Source: Bog-756 sp963699105
GTDB taxonomy: Bacteria > Actinomycetota > Acidimicrobiia > Acidimicrobiales > RAAP-2
Assembly: GCA_963699105.1 (NCBI GenBank)
Contig: CAVOTI010000003.1
Span: 682,001 to 746,000, forward strand
Reading direction: 5' to 3'
DNA: 64,000 nucleotides
Below, one piece after another: positions 54,303 through 63,678 of this stretch; position 1 is the stretch's first letter; each line of letters opens with the position of its first letter. The notes beneath the pieces were generated by a model. It saw only the letters and a program-made list of their open reading frames with translations. It ran no database searches and was not told where the DNA came from. The position numbers and the translations under genes were made by a program.

Positions 54303-54797
54303 TCAGTCTCCCGGCGGAGGGGGTTCGGCGTCGACCGGGCGGTCGAGCAGGAACGTGCCCGTCGAGCGACTGACCAGGCGGTCTCGTTGGTCACTGACCG
54401 TGGCTTCGGCATAGGCGACCTGGCGAGCCATCCGCACCACGTCGCCCCGGAGCCGGTAGGAGTCGCCGACGAGCGCCGGGCGCATGGTCTCGACCTTCAT
54501 CTCGAGGGTGGCCCGTGTCCGGGCCCGACCGGGTAGGGCGGCGTTGATGGCGAAATTCATCGCCGCGTCGAGCAGGAGCCCGTGCACCCCGGCCTGGACG
54601 ATGCCGTGGGGATTGCACGCCACCGGGTCCGGCGTGAAGGTCCCGACGACCCAGCCAAGGTCCTCGCCGTCGACCCCGTAGCCTTCGAACGAGCCGCCCA
54701 CCGTGCCGATGAGCACCATGCCGCCATTCCCCAGCCAGCGGTCCATGTCCTTGATCCGACCCGTCACCCCACCGACCGTAGTTGGCGGGTGGTTCAT
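54303..54797 (-). CDS. Hotdog-fold thioesterase (PaaI-like)
   Basis: 164 residues from the ATG at 54797. CNPHGIVQAGVHGLLLDAAM with the family's HGG-like turn, LPGRARTRATLEMKVETMRP and AYAEATVSDQRDRLVSRSTG define the PaaI/4HBT hotdog fold. A longer reading to 54908 would cross the operator. It is divergent from the thiolase gene, and a palindrome between them suggests joint control by a TetR-type fatty-acid regulator. Confidence 0.83.
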   Translation of the reverse strand: MNHPPTTVGGVTGRIKDMDRWLGNGGMVLIGTVGGSFEGYGVDGEDLGWVVGTFTPDPVACNPHGIVQAGVHGLLLDAAMNFAINAALPGRARTRATLEMKVETMRPALVGDSYRLRGDVVRMARQVAYAEATVSDQRDRLVSRSTGTFLLDRPVDAEPPPPGD

Positions 54798-54862
54798 CGT
54801 CGACGTCCCGGCCGGTGTCGACAGAGCCCGCCGTCCGGCTACGATCGGGGTGGCTGAAGTTC

Positions 54863-54878
54863 TTGACCGACCGGTCAA
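54863..54878. promoter_or_regulatory. TetR-type operator (ttgacc-n4-ggtcaa)
   Basis: A 6-4-6 palindrome between the divergent thioesterase and thiolase genes; the core gaccgaccggtc resembles operators of TetR regulators that sense acyl-CoA. A related half-site (ccggtcggt) follows at 54885. No regulator gene lies beside it. Confidence 0.55.
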
Positions 54879-54973
54879 GTTTCTCCGGTCGGTGTAGTAC
54901 CGAGTCACCCCTGTCCCGTTCGCACGCCGGGCCGGTAGGCGCGAGAGCCGCCGGACCCAGAAGGAGAACCGCC

Positions 54974-56155
54974 ATGACCGATGCCGTCATCGTCGACGCA
55001 GTCCGCACCCCCGGAGGCAAGAGGAACGGGAAGCTGCGCAACTGGCACGCAGCCGACCTGGGCTCCGAACCTCTGAAGGCGTTGGTGGAACGCAACGATC
55101 TCGACCCGGCCCTGGTCGACGACGTGATCATGGGGTGTGTCATGCAGGTCGGGGAGCAGTCCCTCAATGTCGGGCGCAACGCCGTGCTGGCCGCCGGGTT
55201 CCCCGAGTCGGTGCCGGCCACCACCATCGACCGTCAGTGCGGCTCGTCCCAGCAGGCACTCCACTTCGGCGCCCAAGGGGTCATCGCCGGCGCCTACGAC
55301 GTGGTCATCGGGGGTGGTGTCGAGGTCATGACCCGCACCCCGATGGGATCGTCGGTCGTGCGCGACCTCGGCTACCCCTTCGGACCGCGCATGATGAACC
55401 GCTATGCCGAGCGCGGCGGACTCGTCGGTCAGGGCGAGGGTGCCGAGCTGATCGCCGAGCAGTGGGACATCAGCCGGGACGACCTCGACGAGTACGCGGT
55501 GCGCTCCCACCACCGTGCCGCCCAGGCCACTGCCGAGGGCCGGTTCGAGCGCGAGATCATCCCGGTAGCGGTCAAGGACGACGAGCGAGCCGACACCGCC
55601 GAGTTGATCTCGACGGACGAGGGCATCCGCCCGGACTCCTCGGTGGAGGTGCTGGCCAACCTGAAGCCGGCGTTCCGCCCCGAGAACGGAAAGGTCACCG
55701 CCGGGAACTCCTCCCAGATCACCGACGGCGCATCGGGCGTCCTGATCATGAGCGAGGAAAAGGCCACGTCGCTGGGGCTGACGCCGCGGGCCCGGTTCCA
55801 CGCCTTCTCGGTGGCCGGAAGCGACCCGATCACCATGCTGACCGGCCCGATCCCGGCAACCAAGTCGGTGCTCGAGAAGGCCAAACTGACGCTCGACGAC
55901 ATCGACGTCATCGAGATCAACGAGGCGTTCGCGTCAGTGGTGCTGGCCTGGCAGAAGGAGTTCGGCGTCGACCTGGACAAGGTCAACGCCAACGGGGGGG
56001 CCATCGCCCTCGGCCATCCGCTCGGCGCTTCCGGGGCCAAGCTGATGGCCACGCTGCTCAACGAGCTCGAGCGCACCCAGGGCCGCTACGGCCTCCTCAC
56101 CATGTGCGAGGGCGGCGGCATGGCCAACGCCACCATCATCGAGCGCCTGGGCTGA
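54974..56155 (+). CDS. Acetyl-CoA C-acyltransferase (thiolase)
   Basis: 393 residues. It cleaves 3-ketoacyl-CoA in beta-oxidation, or runs in reverse. Nucleophile Cys in TTIDRQCGSSQQALHFGA, NEAFAS, the His motif GHPLGASGAKLMATLLNELE and the second Cys in LLTMCEGGGMANATIIERLG are all in place. The ATG at 54974 follows aaggagaaccgcc. The palindrome upstream points to fatty-acid-responsive regulation. It most resembles FadA-type degradative thiolases of actinobacteria. Confidence 0.95.
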   Translation: MTDAVIVDAVRTPGGKRNGKLRNWHAADLGSEPLKALVERNDLDPALVDDVIMGCVMQVGEQSLNVGRNAVLAAGFPESVPATTIDRQCGSSQQALHFGAQGVIAGAYDVVIGGGVEVMTRTPMGSSVVRDLGYPFGPRMMNRYAERGGLVGQGEGAELIAEQWDISRDDLDEYAVRSHHRAAQATAEGRFEREIIPVAVKDDERADTAELISTDEGIRPDSSVEVLANLKPAFRPENGKVTAGNSSQITDGASGVLIMSEEKATSLGLTPRARFHAFSVAGSDPITMLTGPIPATKSVLEKAKLTLDDIDVIEINEAFASVVLAWQKEFGVDLDKVNANGGAIALGHPLGASGAKLMATLLNELERTQGRYGLLTMCEGGGMANATIIERLG

Positions 56156-56302
56156 GCCTCCTTGGGCACCGCTCCGCCGGGCTGAACCGGCACCGCACCG
56201 TTCCGGGGCCCGGGGGTGCGGGGCTGGCTCCCGGGCGGCCACGAGTCGACGGGGCACAGCGGGAGGGCGTGCTGCGGATCCGGACCTCCCCTGGCCATTC
56301 GG

Positions 56303-56341
56303 TTCCGCAAATAACGTACCTACAGTATGTTATTTGGAGAA
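56303..56341. repeat. 17-bp imperfect inverted repeat related to the one at 37827
   Basis: Arms ttccgcaaataacgtac and gtatgttatttggagaa around ctaca, with three mismatched pairs. The cores aaataac and gttattt match the 37827 palindrome. Like that one it sits between convergent genes (thiolase and crgA). Confidence 0.85.
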
Positions 56342-56418
56342 ACAATCGGCGGGCTCACGGGTCCCCGCACTGACTTGGTGAGTCGTCGACACCGGCCCGG
56401 GCCGGCCGGTGCTCCTGC

Positions 56419-56778
56419 TCAGTGATAGCGCGTGGCCAGGATCAGGCCCACGAAGATGGCGCCGATGGCCGCCACCAGCCAGAGGTTGTTCACACCTCCG
56501 GGGAGCGCCCCGGCGTAGTTGAGGATCACCACCAGCACGCCCAGCACGAACATGGCCAGGATGAGGAGACCCAGCCACCTGGGGCTGGTCTTCACGTTCT
56601 TCGGCACAGGGGGCGTGTGCCGGCCGCTCTGGGTGGCCTGTGGGGCGGTGGTGGTGCGTCCCCCCAGCGATCGGCCCTTCTTCTGGGCCTTGCCCGGGCC
56701 GACCTTGGCGCCGCCTTTCGAGGTGCTCTTGGAGGTCCCCTTGGAAGAGGGACCCTTGGAATTGGCCTTGGTCGCCAT
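56419..56778 (-). CDS. crgA: Cell division protein CrgA
   Basis: 119 residues. A long basic, Ser/Gly/Lys-rich N-terminus of about 60 residues is followed by the CrgA signature: PKNVKTSPRWLGLLILAMFV with helix 1, NYAGALPGGVNNLWLV, and helix 2 ending ILATRYH. CrgA recruits FtsI and other divisome proteins to the septum in actinobacteria and is usually beside trpG and pknB, as here. It is longer than Mycobacterium CrgA because of the N-terminal tail. Confidence 0.92.
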   Translation of the reverse strand: MATKANSKGPSSKGTSKSTSKGGAKVGPGKAQKKGRSLGGRTTTAPQATQSGRHTPPVPKNVKTSPRWLGLLILAMFVLGVLVVILNYAGALPGGVNNLWLVAAIGAIFVGLILATRYH

Positions 56779-56858
56779 TGCCGAAGGATAGCCAGTCAGT
56801 GCGGCAACCCGGCGCCGGGGACGGCGATCCAGCTCGGTGCCGGTACGATCAAACGACC

Positions 56859-57440
56859 ATGGGGACGCAGGTACTGGTCATCGACAACTACGACTCGTTC
56901 GTCTACAACCTCGTCCAGGAGCTGGGGGAGCTCGGCGCCGACCCGGTGGTCCACCGGAACGACGCCATAGACATCGACGGGATCCGGGCGGCGTCCCCCG
57001 ACGCCATCTTGATCTCACCGGGTCCCGGTCGACCCGAGGGTGCCGGCATCACCATGGCGGTCATCCGCGAGCTGGCCGGCGAGTACCCCATCCTCGGCGT
57101 CTGCCTGGGCCATCAGGCCATCGGCCAGGTATACGGAGGCCAGGTGGTGGCCGCCCCCACCCTGATGCACGGCAAGACGTCATCGGTGCACCACGACGGC
57201 AGGGGCCTGTTCGCCGGCCTGCCCGAGCCCTTCGTGGCGACCCGCTACCACTCCCTGGTCGTCGAGCCGGCCACGGTGCCCGACGTGCTCGAGGTCTCAG
57301 CAGCCACCGGCGATGGCGTGATCATGGGGCTCCGCCACCGGACCCTGCACGTAGAGGGTGTCCAGTTCCACCCCGAATCGCTGCTCACCCCGAGCGGTCC
57401 GTCGCTGCTGTCGAACTTCCTGGCTTCGGCCACGGCCTGA
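56859..57440 (+). CDS. trpG: Glutamine amidotransferase subunit (anthranilate/aminodeoxychorismate synthase component II)
   Basis: 193 residues. It provides ammonia from glutamine to the TrpE or PabB subunit. The GATase triad is visible as ILGVCLGHQAIG (Cys) and VEGVQFHPESLLT (His, Glu), and VLVIDNYDSFVYNLVQ and ISPGPGRPEGAG are typical of TrpG/PabA. No trpE or pabB is adjacent. In actinobacteria this copy between crgA and pknB is conserved. No ribosome site precedes the ATG, so it may be leaderless. Confidence 0.93.
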   Translation: MGTQVLVIDNYDSFVYNLVQELGELGADPVVHRNDAIDIDGIRAASPDAILISPGPGRPEGAGITMAVIRELAGEYPILGVCLGHQAIGQVYGGQVVAAPTLMHGKTSSVHHDGRGLFAGLPEPFVATRYHSLVVEPATVPDVLEVSAATGDGVIMGLRHRTLHVEGVQFHPESLLTPSGPSLLSNFLASATA

Positions 57441-57470
57441 CCGGGAAGACCACTCCGGCTGACGGCCGGG

Positions 57471-59294
57471 TCACCCGCCGAAGTTCGGCCCACGCCCCTG
57501 GGAGCCAGTCGTCGAGGTGCTCGTAGTCGACGAGGAGGGCAGCGTCGTCGACGTCGTGGTGGTCGTCGACGTCGTGGTGGTGGTGGTCGGCGGCGGCCCG
57601 GTCGAAATGCCCAGATTCACCGAACTGCCCGGAGGCACCTGGGTTCCGACCCCGGGATTGGTGGCGAAGACAGTTCCGGCCGGGTAACTGCTGGACGGGT
57701 CTTGGGACTCGACGCCCACCACTAGCCCGGCGTCGACGATTGCCGCGCTGGCCGCGCTGGGGGTGAACCCGAGCACCGACGGCACCGGGACGTTGGAGGG
57801 TCCCGACGAGACGGTGACCGTCACCGGGTTCCCCTGGGAGATTCTGGCTCCCGATGCCGGACTGGTGCTGATGACGAGGCCCTTGGTGACGGTGTTGCTG
57901 GCCTTCTCCACGATGTTGGCGGTCAGTCCCACCGAGGCCAGGGTGGACCGGGCCACAGCCTCAGTGTCCCCGACCAGTCCCGAGGGGACGGTCACCTTGT
58001 TGACCGGAGGGCCCACCGCCACCTTGAGGGTGACGGTGTCGCCTTTCTTGACCAGGGAGTCGGCGGCGGGATCAGTGGACAGCACTGTTCCGGGAGTGTC
58101 GGAAGAAACCTGATCGGCCGTCTTGACCACCAATCCTTCGGCGGCCAGCTTGGTGGTGGCCTGGGCCACCGTCTCACCGGCCACCGACGGGAGATTGAAC
58201 GTCGCTCCCCCACCCAGGTAGCCGAGGTTCCGCAGCAGGAAGAAGCCGGCCACCAGCAGAGCCACCAGCAGGACGGCCAGGATGATGGCGTAGGTGCGGG
58301 TGCGGTTGGGCATCTCCGCCTCGTCGGCCTCCTCTTCACCGGGCAGAGCGCCGATCGCTCCCATCGCCCGGGTGTCGTCGGCCCGGCCTACCGCCCCCAC
58401 CGCCTGGGTGGCCCCGGCGACCGCCAGCATGGCCGTGGCATCGTCCATGGCCAGCACCGTCCGGCCCTCGTTGAACCGGAGCAGGTCGGCCCGGAGCTCC
58501 TCGGCCGTGGCGTAGCGGTGAGCAGGATCCTTGGCCATGGCCTTGAGGATGATCGCCTCGAACGTCGGGGGAATGGAGGGATTGAGCTCACGGGGGGCGG
58601 GCGGATGGTCGCGGACGTGCTTGGAGGCCACGGCCACCGGGGTGTCGCCCAGGAACGGCGGCCGCCCGGTCACCATCTCGAACAGGACCACACCCAGTGA
58701 GTAGATGTCGCTGCGGGCATCGACTCCGATGCCCTCGGCCTGTTCCGGCGAGAAGTAGGTGGCGGTGCCCATGACCGCCCCGGTCTGGGTCAGGCTCTCC
58801 TCGGTGTTGATGGCCCGGGCGATGCCGAAGTCGGTCACCTTCACCTGGCCCTCGTCGGTGATCAGCACATTGCCCGGCTTGACGTCTCGGTGGATCACAC
58901 CGTGTTTGTGGGCGTACCCGAGGGCGGCGGCCACGTGGGCACCGATGTCGGCGGCCCGATCGGCCGACAGGGGCCCGGCCGACTTGAGGATGGAGGAGAG
59001 GGGGCGGCCGTCGATGAACTCCATGACGATGAAGTAGGTCCCCGAATCCTCTCCCCAGTCGAAGACCGGGACGATGTTGGTATTCGAGAGGTTGGCGGCG
59101 GCCTGGGCCTCTCGACGGAACCGTTCCACGAACGAACGGTCCACCGACAACTCGGGAAACAGGACCTTGAGGGCCACCGGTCGGTCGAGCAGGCGATCGT
59201 GAGCGCGGTACACCTCGGCCATGCCGCCTCTGGCGATCAGGTGATTGAGTTCATACCGCTCGGAAAAGACGCGGGGCGGCTCGTTCGGTTCCAT
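57471..59294 (-). CDS. pknB: Serine/threonine protein kinase with PASTA repeats
   Basis: 607 residues. Kinase domain about 10-275: LIARGGMAEVYRAHD, catalytic HRDVKPGNVLI, DFGIARAI, and GTATYFSPEQAEG in the activation segment. One membrane helix (YAIILAVLLVALLVAGFFLL) leads to three PASTA domains that bind muropeptides, and a Thr/Ser-rich tail. The ATG at 59294 is preferred to a TTG nine bases earlier. Last gene of the fhaA-fhaB-pstP-pbpA-pknB operon, it controls wall growth and division by phosphorylating FHA partners and others. Confidence 0.95.
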   Translation of the reverse strand: MEPNEPPRVFSERYELNHLIARGGMAEVYRAHDRLLDRPVALKVLFPELSVDRSFVERFRREAQAAANLSNTNIVPVFDWGEDSGTYFIVMEFIDGRPLSSILKSAGPLSADRAADIGAHVAAALGYAHKHGVIHRDVKPGNVLITDEGQVKVTDFGIARAINTEESLTQTGAVMGTATYFSPEQAEGIGVDARSDIYSLGVVLFEMVTGRPPFLGDTPVAVASKHVRDHPPAPRELNPSIPPTFEAIILKAMAKDPAHRYATAEELRADLLRFNEGRTVLAMDDATAMLAVAGATQAVGAVGRADDTRAMGAIGALPGEEEADEAEMPNRTRTYAIILAVLLVALLVAGFFLLRNLGYLGGGATFNLPSVAGETVAQATTKLAAEGLVVKTADQVSSDTPGTVLSTDPAADSLVKKGDTVTLKVAVGPPVNKVTVPSGLVGDTEAVARSTLASVGLTANIVEKASNTVTKGLVISTSPASGARISQGNPVTVTVSSGPSNVPVPSVLGFTPSAASAAIVDAGLVVGVESQDPSSSYPAGTVFATNPGVGTQVPPGSSVNLGISTGPPPTTTTTTSTTTTTSTTLPSSSTTSTSTTGSQGRGPNFGG

Positions 59295-59399
59295 GTGGGT
59301 CAAAGCCTAAACCTGCGTTCGCTCGGGTCCTGGGTTCTCATCATTCCTCGTCAAAGGGTAAGGGACGCATGGTCCTCGGGAGCACGCGGCCTGGTCGTC

Positions 59400-60920
59400 T
59401 CACGGCGTCTGGGCCAGCGCATCGCCGAGGATCGCCTTGGTCGGGGGGCCGGAGACCTCGGCCCCGGTGGCGCTGTAGGGCTGGTTGGGCACGACCACGG
59501 CCACCGCCACCTTGGGATCATTGGCCGGTGCGAAGGCGATCATCCAGTCGTTGGTCTCCGAGTTCCCGAGCACGCCTCCGCCGGTTTCGGCCGTGCCGGT
59601 CTTGGCGGCGACGTTCCACGCCGCCGGGAACACGCCGTATGCCGTGCCATTGGTCACCACCTTCTGCATCAGGGAAGTGACGGCCGACGCCGTCAGCGGA
59701 TTGGTGGCCGTCACCCACGGTTTGGGGGTGTACGACGTCACCAGGTCGCCCTGATCGTCACGGATCTGCTGCATCACGTGGGGTGTCATGATCACGCCCT
59801 GATTGGCGATACCCGCCGCCACCAGGGCCATCTGCAGCGGGGTGGCGATGACGGTGTTGTCGCCGAACCCCTGGCCGAAGGCGGACGTGGCCAGCAACGG
59901 GTCGTCGTTGGTCAGGGCGGCAACGCTCGGGAAGGTCGACACCCCGGCGCCGGGCAGGTCGATGGGGATGTTCTGGTTGAACCCGAACGCCTGGGCCTCG
60001 CCGTTCAGGTTCTGGGGACCAAGGGCGATGCCGAGCTGGGCGAAGGCGATGTCGCACGATTGGGGGAGGGATTCTTCCAGGGTGCCGCCGCAGCGCTCCT
60101 TGCCGGAGTTGCAGATGGGACTGGTCCGCTGGGCCACCGTGATACAGGTTTCCGGCGCGTAGTCCTTGTCGGCCAGGGCAGGGTCGTGGTCGTAGACGGC
60201 GGACGAGGTCACCGTCTTGAACGTGGAGCCGGGACTGAAGCCGAACTGGAACGTCCGCGACACCAGAGGGCTCTCGGCGCTCGAAGGGTCGAGGGCGTTG
60301 TACGCCGTCTCCACCGCCGCCGAGTTGGTCGACGCCAGAGGATTGGGATCAAAGGTGGGGTTGGAGTACATGGCTTCGATGGCCCCGGTCTTGGGATTGA
60401 TCACCACCGCACCCTCTACCGGTGCCCCGCCTCTCTGCTGGACCCCATCCATCACACCGGCCACCTCGCTCTGGAGATGGGAGTTGATGGTAAGGGTCAC
60501 GTTGTCGGTGCCGGTGTGGTTGACCAGCAGGTTGTGCAGGGTGGTGATCAGCGAGCTCGACACCACCGAATCGGTGTGGGACTCGAGGTAGTTGTTGTAC
60601 TCGGCCTCGACCCCCGTACGGGTCCCGAAAATGGTGTCGTACCCCACGATCTGGGCGAACAGCGAGGCGGTGTCGGGGTTGTATACCCGTCGGTACTTGT
60701 AGACGCTGTCGCTGGTGGGGACGGAACTGGCCAGGGTCACCCCGTCCGAGGACAGGATGTCACCCCGGGGCTGGCTCAGCTCCACCGCCACCACGCGGGG
60801 GTTCTCCGGATTGTTGGCCAGCGAGTTGGCCTTCAACACCTGGATGTTGTTGAGCTGGACGAACAGGGCGATGAAGCACAGCACCATGAAGATCCCGAGT
60901 CGCCGGATCCGCTTCTCCAT
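59400..60920 (-). CDS. pbpA: Penicillin-binding protein (class B transpeptidase, PbpA-like)
   Basis: 506 residues. An N-terminal anchor (LGIFMVLCFIALFVQLNNIQ) is followed by a dimerisation domain and the transpeptidase domain. The Ser nucleophile lies in GFSPGSTFK, SCD in LPQSCDIAFAQL stands for the SxN motif, and KTGTAE is the third motif. The ATG at 60920 overlaps the stop of pstP (TGATG). Sequence and position match mycobacterial PbpA, which acts at the septum. Confidence 0.93.
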   Translation of the reverse strand: MEKRIRRLGIFMVLCFIALFVQLNNIQVLKANSLANNPENPRVVAVELSQPRGDILSSDGVTLASSVPTSDSVYKYRRVYNPDTASLFAQIVGYDTIFGTRTGVEAEYNNYLESHTDSVVSSSLITTLHNLLVNHTGTDNVTLTINSHLQSEVAGVMDGVQQRGGAPVEGAVVINPKTGAIEAMYSNPTFDPNPLASTNSAAVETAYNALDPSSAESPLVSRTFQFGFSPGSTFKTVTSSAVYDHDPALADKDYAPETCITVAQRTSPICNSGKERCGGTLEESLPQSCDIAFAQLGIALGPQNLNGEAQAFGFNQNIPIDLPGAGVSTFPSVAALTNDDPLLATSAFGQGFGDNTVIATPLQMALVAAGIANQGVIMTPHVMQQIRDDQGDLVTSYTPKPWVTATNPLTASAVTSLMQKVVTNGTAYGVFPAAWNVAAKTGTAETGGGVLGNSETNDWMIAFAPANDPKVAVAVVVPNQPYSATGAEVSGPPTKAILGDALAQTP

Positions 60921-62269
60921 CAGGCCCCCTTCGCCGCCGTGGTGCTGGGGGCGGTGGTGGCCGGGGGCCCGGTGGTGGAGGGCGCGGTGGTGGAGGTGGG
61001 CGCCGAGCAGGACGGGGAGGTCGGATTCTCCTGGCACTCCTTGGTGGTGACCAGGTTCCCCACATAGAGGCGGGCGCTGGCCACGGACGACTCCTGCACG
61101 CCGGATTCGAGTGCCCCGAGATAGATGGCAGGCACGTCCGCAGTGGTGACACCGGTCCGCTCCAGCTCCTCGGGGTGGTACCAGAGGAACCCGCCGACCC
61201 TCCCCTGGTAGATGACCAGCTCGTTGTTGTCGACGCCCACGAAGTACGAGTTGGTGTCGTACCAGCGGATGGCGAAGAAGGCCCCGGCCAGCACGGCCAG
61301 CACCAGGACCACGAACAGGAGCGTTCTGAGGGTGATGAGTCGCCGGCCGCGTGCCATGCGCTTGGCCCGTCGCCTGGCCCGGCGACGTTCACGCCGGCTG
61401 GGCTCCGGTGGCGGTTCCGGTACGGGGACGGGGACAGGGGGGACGACTTCATCGGAGACCGGGGTGAATCCCTGGGCTGGGGCCGAGGGCTTGGCGAAAT
61501 CCGACGACACGGCGGCCACGGCTGGCACCGAGGCGTCATCCTCCTCCTCCCCCACCACCACGTCGACGACCACCACCGTGATGTTGTCGCTGCCGCCGTG
61601 AGTGCGGGCCGCCTGCACCAGCAGGTCGGCGGCGCTCTGGGGATCGGGGACCGACGAGAGCACCTCTTCTATCTGGTCCGAGGTGAGCTCATTGGTAAGC
61701 CCGTCACTGCACAGCAGATAGCGGTCGCCCCGGACCGGCTGGATCCGCCAGAGATCGACGGCGACGCCGGAGGACACCCCGAGGGCCCGGGTGAGAATGT
61801 GGCGGTGGGGATGGACCGATGCCTCGGTGGAGGTCAACTCGCCGGTGCGCACCATCTCCTCGGCCAGGCTGTGGTCGGTGGTGATCTGGCTGAGCCCGCC
61901 GTCATGGAACCGGTAGGAGCGCGAATCACCCACGTTGACCAGGGCAAGCACGTCTTTGCCGTCTTCGCTCACCAGGGCCACCGCCGTGAGGGTGGTGCCC
62001 ATCCCCCGCAGTTCGGGATTGTCCTGGCTGTGCTGCCAGACCACGGTATTGGCCTCGGAGACCGCTTCGGACAAGCCCGCTCCGGTGGGCTGGCGCCCGA
62101 AGGCGACGGCCAGGGCGTCAACGGCCAGGCGGGCCGCCACTTCGCCGCCGGCGTGGCCACCCATGCCGTCGGCCACCGCGAAGAGGTTGGGCGTCTCCAC
62201 CGCCAGGTCCTGGTTGACCGAGCGTACGAGGCCGGTATCGGTGGCCGACCCAGATCGGAGCAGAGTCAT
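60920..62269 (-). CDS. pstP: PP2C-family Ser/Thr phosphatase with membrane anchor
   Basis: 449 residues from the ATG at 62269. PP2C domain about 1-235: SATDTGLVRSVNQDLAVETP, FAVADGMGGHAGGEVAARLA, NVGDSRSYRF, and GGSDNITVVVVDVVVG, with the conserved metal-binding Asp residues. An acidic linker and basic patch precede one membrane helix (LLFVVLVLAVLAGAFFAIRW) and an external domain of about 120 residues that ends in a Thr-rich tail. It dephosphorylates PknB and its targets. The start follows the fhaB stop by one base. Confidence 0.94.
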   Translation of the reverse strand: MTLLRSGSATDTGLVRSVNQDLAVETPNLFAVADGMGGHAGGEVAARLAVDALAVAFGRQPTGAGLSEAVSEANTVVWQHSQDNPELRGMGTTLTAVALVSEDGKDVLALVNVGDSRSYRFHDGGLSQITTDHSLAEEMVRTGELTSTEASVHPHRHILTRALGVSSGVAVDLWRIQPVRGDRYLLCSDGLTNELTSDQIEEVLSSVPDPQSAADLLVQAARTHGGSDNITVVVVDVVVGEEEDDASVPAVAAVSSDFAKPSAPAQGFTPVSDEVVPPVPVPVPEPPPEPSRRERRRARRRAKRMARGRRLITLRTLLFVVLVLAVLAGAFFAIRWYDTNSYFVGVDNNELVIYQGRVGGFLWYHPEELERTGVTTADVPAIYLGALESGVQESSVASARLYVGNLVTTKECQENPTSPSCSAPTSTTAPSTTGPPATTAPSTTAAKGA

Positions 62270-62270
62270 C

Positions 62271-62768
62271 TCACTTCCCGACCTCGAACACGGTGCCACC
62301 GACCTGGACGAGGTCTCCCTTCTCGAGGCGGGTACGCTCGTCGATGCGTACCGTGTTCACCCACGTGCCGTTGGTTGAACCCAGGTCCTCGGCCCACAGA
62401 TCGCCGTCCAGCCGGAACAGCCGGGCGTGCAGGCTCGAGGAGTAGGTGTCGTAGTCGATGGGCACGCCACAGCCGGGAGCCCGGCCGACGGTGACCTCGT
62501 CGCCTATCTCGTAGACCCGACCGGCCTGGTCCTCGGGTCGGATCACGTGTAGTCGCAGCTGCCTGGCCCTCCGTCTCTTGCCGTCGACGACCGGGTCTGC
62601 ATCATCGCCGCGGCGCCGTTTGCGCTTGAGGGGCCGGACCTCCACCCAGACCGCCCTGACCACCCACATGAAGAACAGCCACAGCAGGATGATCACGCCG
62701 TATTCCAGGACTCGGAGTACGGGCGTGTTGTTTGTGGGTCCGGGAAGCGAAGCCAGAACGAGGTGCAT
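62271..62768 (-). CDS. fhaB: FHA-domain protein, membrane-anchored
   Basis: 165 residues. One N-terminal membrane helix (YGVIILLWLFFMWVVRAVWV), a strongly basic linker (KRKRRRGDD, KRRRARQ) and a C-terminal FHA domain: EVTVGRAPGCGVPIDYD, SSSLHARLFRL, DLGSTNGTWVN. FHA domains bind phosphothreonine on PknB targets. It is the second gene in the operon. Confidence 0.93.
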   Translation of the reverse strand: MHLVLASLPGPTNNTPVLRVLEYGVIILLWLFFMWVVRAVWVEVRPLKRKRRRGDDADPVVDGKRRRARQLRLHVIRPEDQAGRVYEIGDEVTVGRAPGCGVPIDYDTYSSSLHARLFRLDGDLWAEDLGSTNGTWVNTVRIDERTRLEKGDLVQVGGTVFEVGK

Positions 62769-62788
62769 TGGCGTTCAGGCGCCGGCCT

Positions 62789-63445
62789 TCACGATGTCTC
62801 GAATCGGAGAACGGTGGTTCCGATCACGATCTGGTCGCCGTCGGCCAGCTTCCGCTCGCGCACAGTGGCCCCGTTCACCTTGGTCCCGTTGGTCGAGTTC
62901 AGGTCGACCACCACCACGTCATTGCCGACCCGGCGGATCTCGGCGTGGCGGCGGCTGGCGTTGGGATCGTTGATCATCACCGAGCTTTCCGGCAACCGGC
63001 CGATGGTGATCGGCTCCGGACCCAGGACCACCCGGGCGCCGTCGGCGGTGACGATGGAACCGGCCGGAAGCCCAGATGGGCCCTCATGGACGTCCGACAC
63101 GATCTCGAATCGGCCCCGCCGCTGCCTCGGATCCTCCATGACCGACACCGTGACGGGCCCGACGAAGGTGTAATTCTCCGTTCGGGCATGGTCGCGGGCA
63201 GCCTGTTCGAGTTCCCGCACCAGGGCGTCGAGGAAGCTCTCGAACCGGTCGAAGTCATTGGGCGACAGATGGACGACGAAGGCGTTGGGCGAGATGAGCC
63301 CATGGACGCCCACCCGACGCTCGAGGTCCATCTCCCTGGTCAGCCGGCGACCGATCTCCACCGGGTGGAGATCGCCGCGGAACGCCTTTGAGAGGGTGCC
63401 GTCCACCATGCGCTCGAGGCGCCCTTCGAATCTTTGAAGTCCCAT
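62789..63445 (-). CDS. fhaA: FHA-domain protein with DUF3662 N-terminal domain
   Basis: 218 residues. The N-terminal DUF3662 domain (LERMVDGTLSKAFRGDLHPV, EIGRRLTREMDLERRVG) and a C-terminal FHA domain (PITIGRLPESSVMINDPNAS, SRRHAEIRR, DLNSTNGTKVNG) give the FhaA architecture. The linker is shorter than in mycobacterial FhaA (over 500 residues). It is the first gene of the operon, 142 bases from the tRNA-Leu, so the operon promoter lies in 63446-63586. Confidence 0.93.
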   Translation of the reverse strand: MGLQRFEGRLERMVDGTLSKAFRGDLHPVEIGRRLTREMDLERRVGVHGLISPNAFVVHLSPNDFDRFESFLDALVRELEQAARDHARTENYTFVGPVTVSVMEDPRQRRGRFEIVSDVHEGPSGLPAGSIVTADGARVVLGPEPITIGRLPESSVMINDPNASRRHAEIRRVGNDVVVVDLNSTNGTKVNGATVRERKLADGDQIVIGTTVLRFETS

Positions 63446-63586
63446 GCTGGCCTGCAGCCTACCGGTGCCGACGCCTCATCAGGGGGTAGCCTCCCGAGAC
63501 CGGGAAGGGACCGGTTGGGGGCCACTGACCCTCCCGGTCGCGTGATCAGGAGGTTTGAATCATCGGGTAGCCTCGTGCGGTTACTC

Positions 63587-63673
<87 letters not shown>

Positions 63674-63678
63674 TGGGG

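Noticed and set aside
58890..61067. A 725-codon open frame on the plus strand
   Set aside because: It runs opposite to pknB, pbpA and pstP, which carry all expected motifs; it has no start signal and no recognisable domain.
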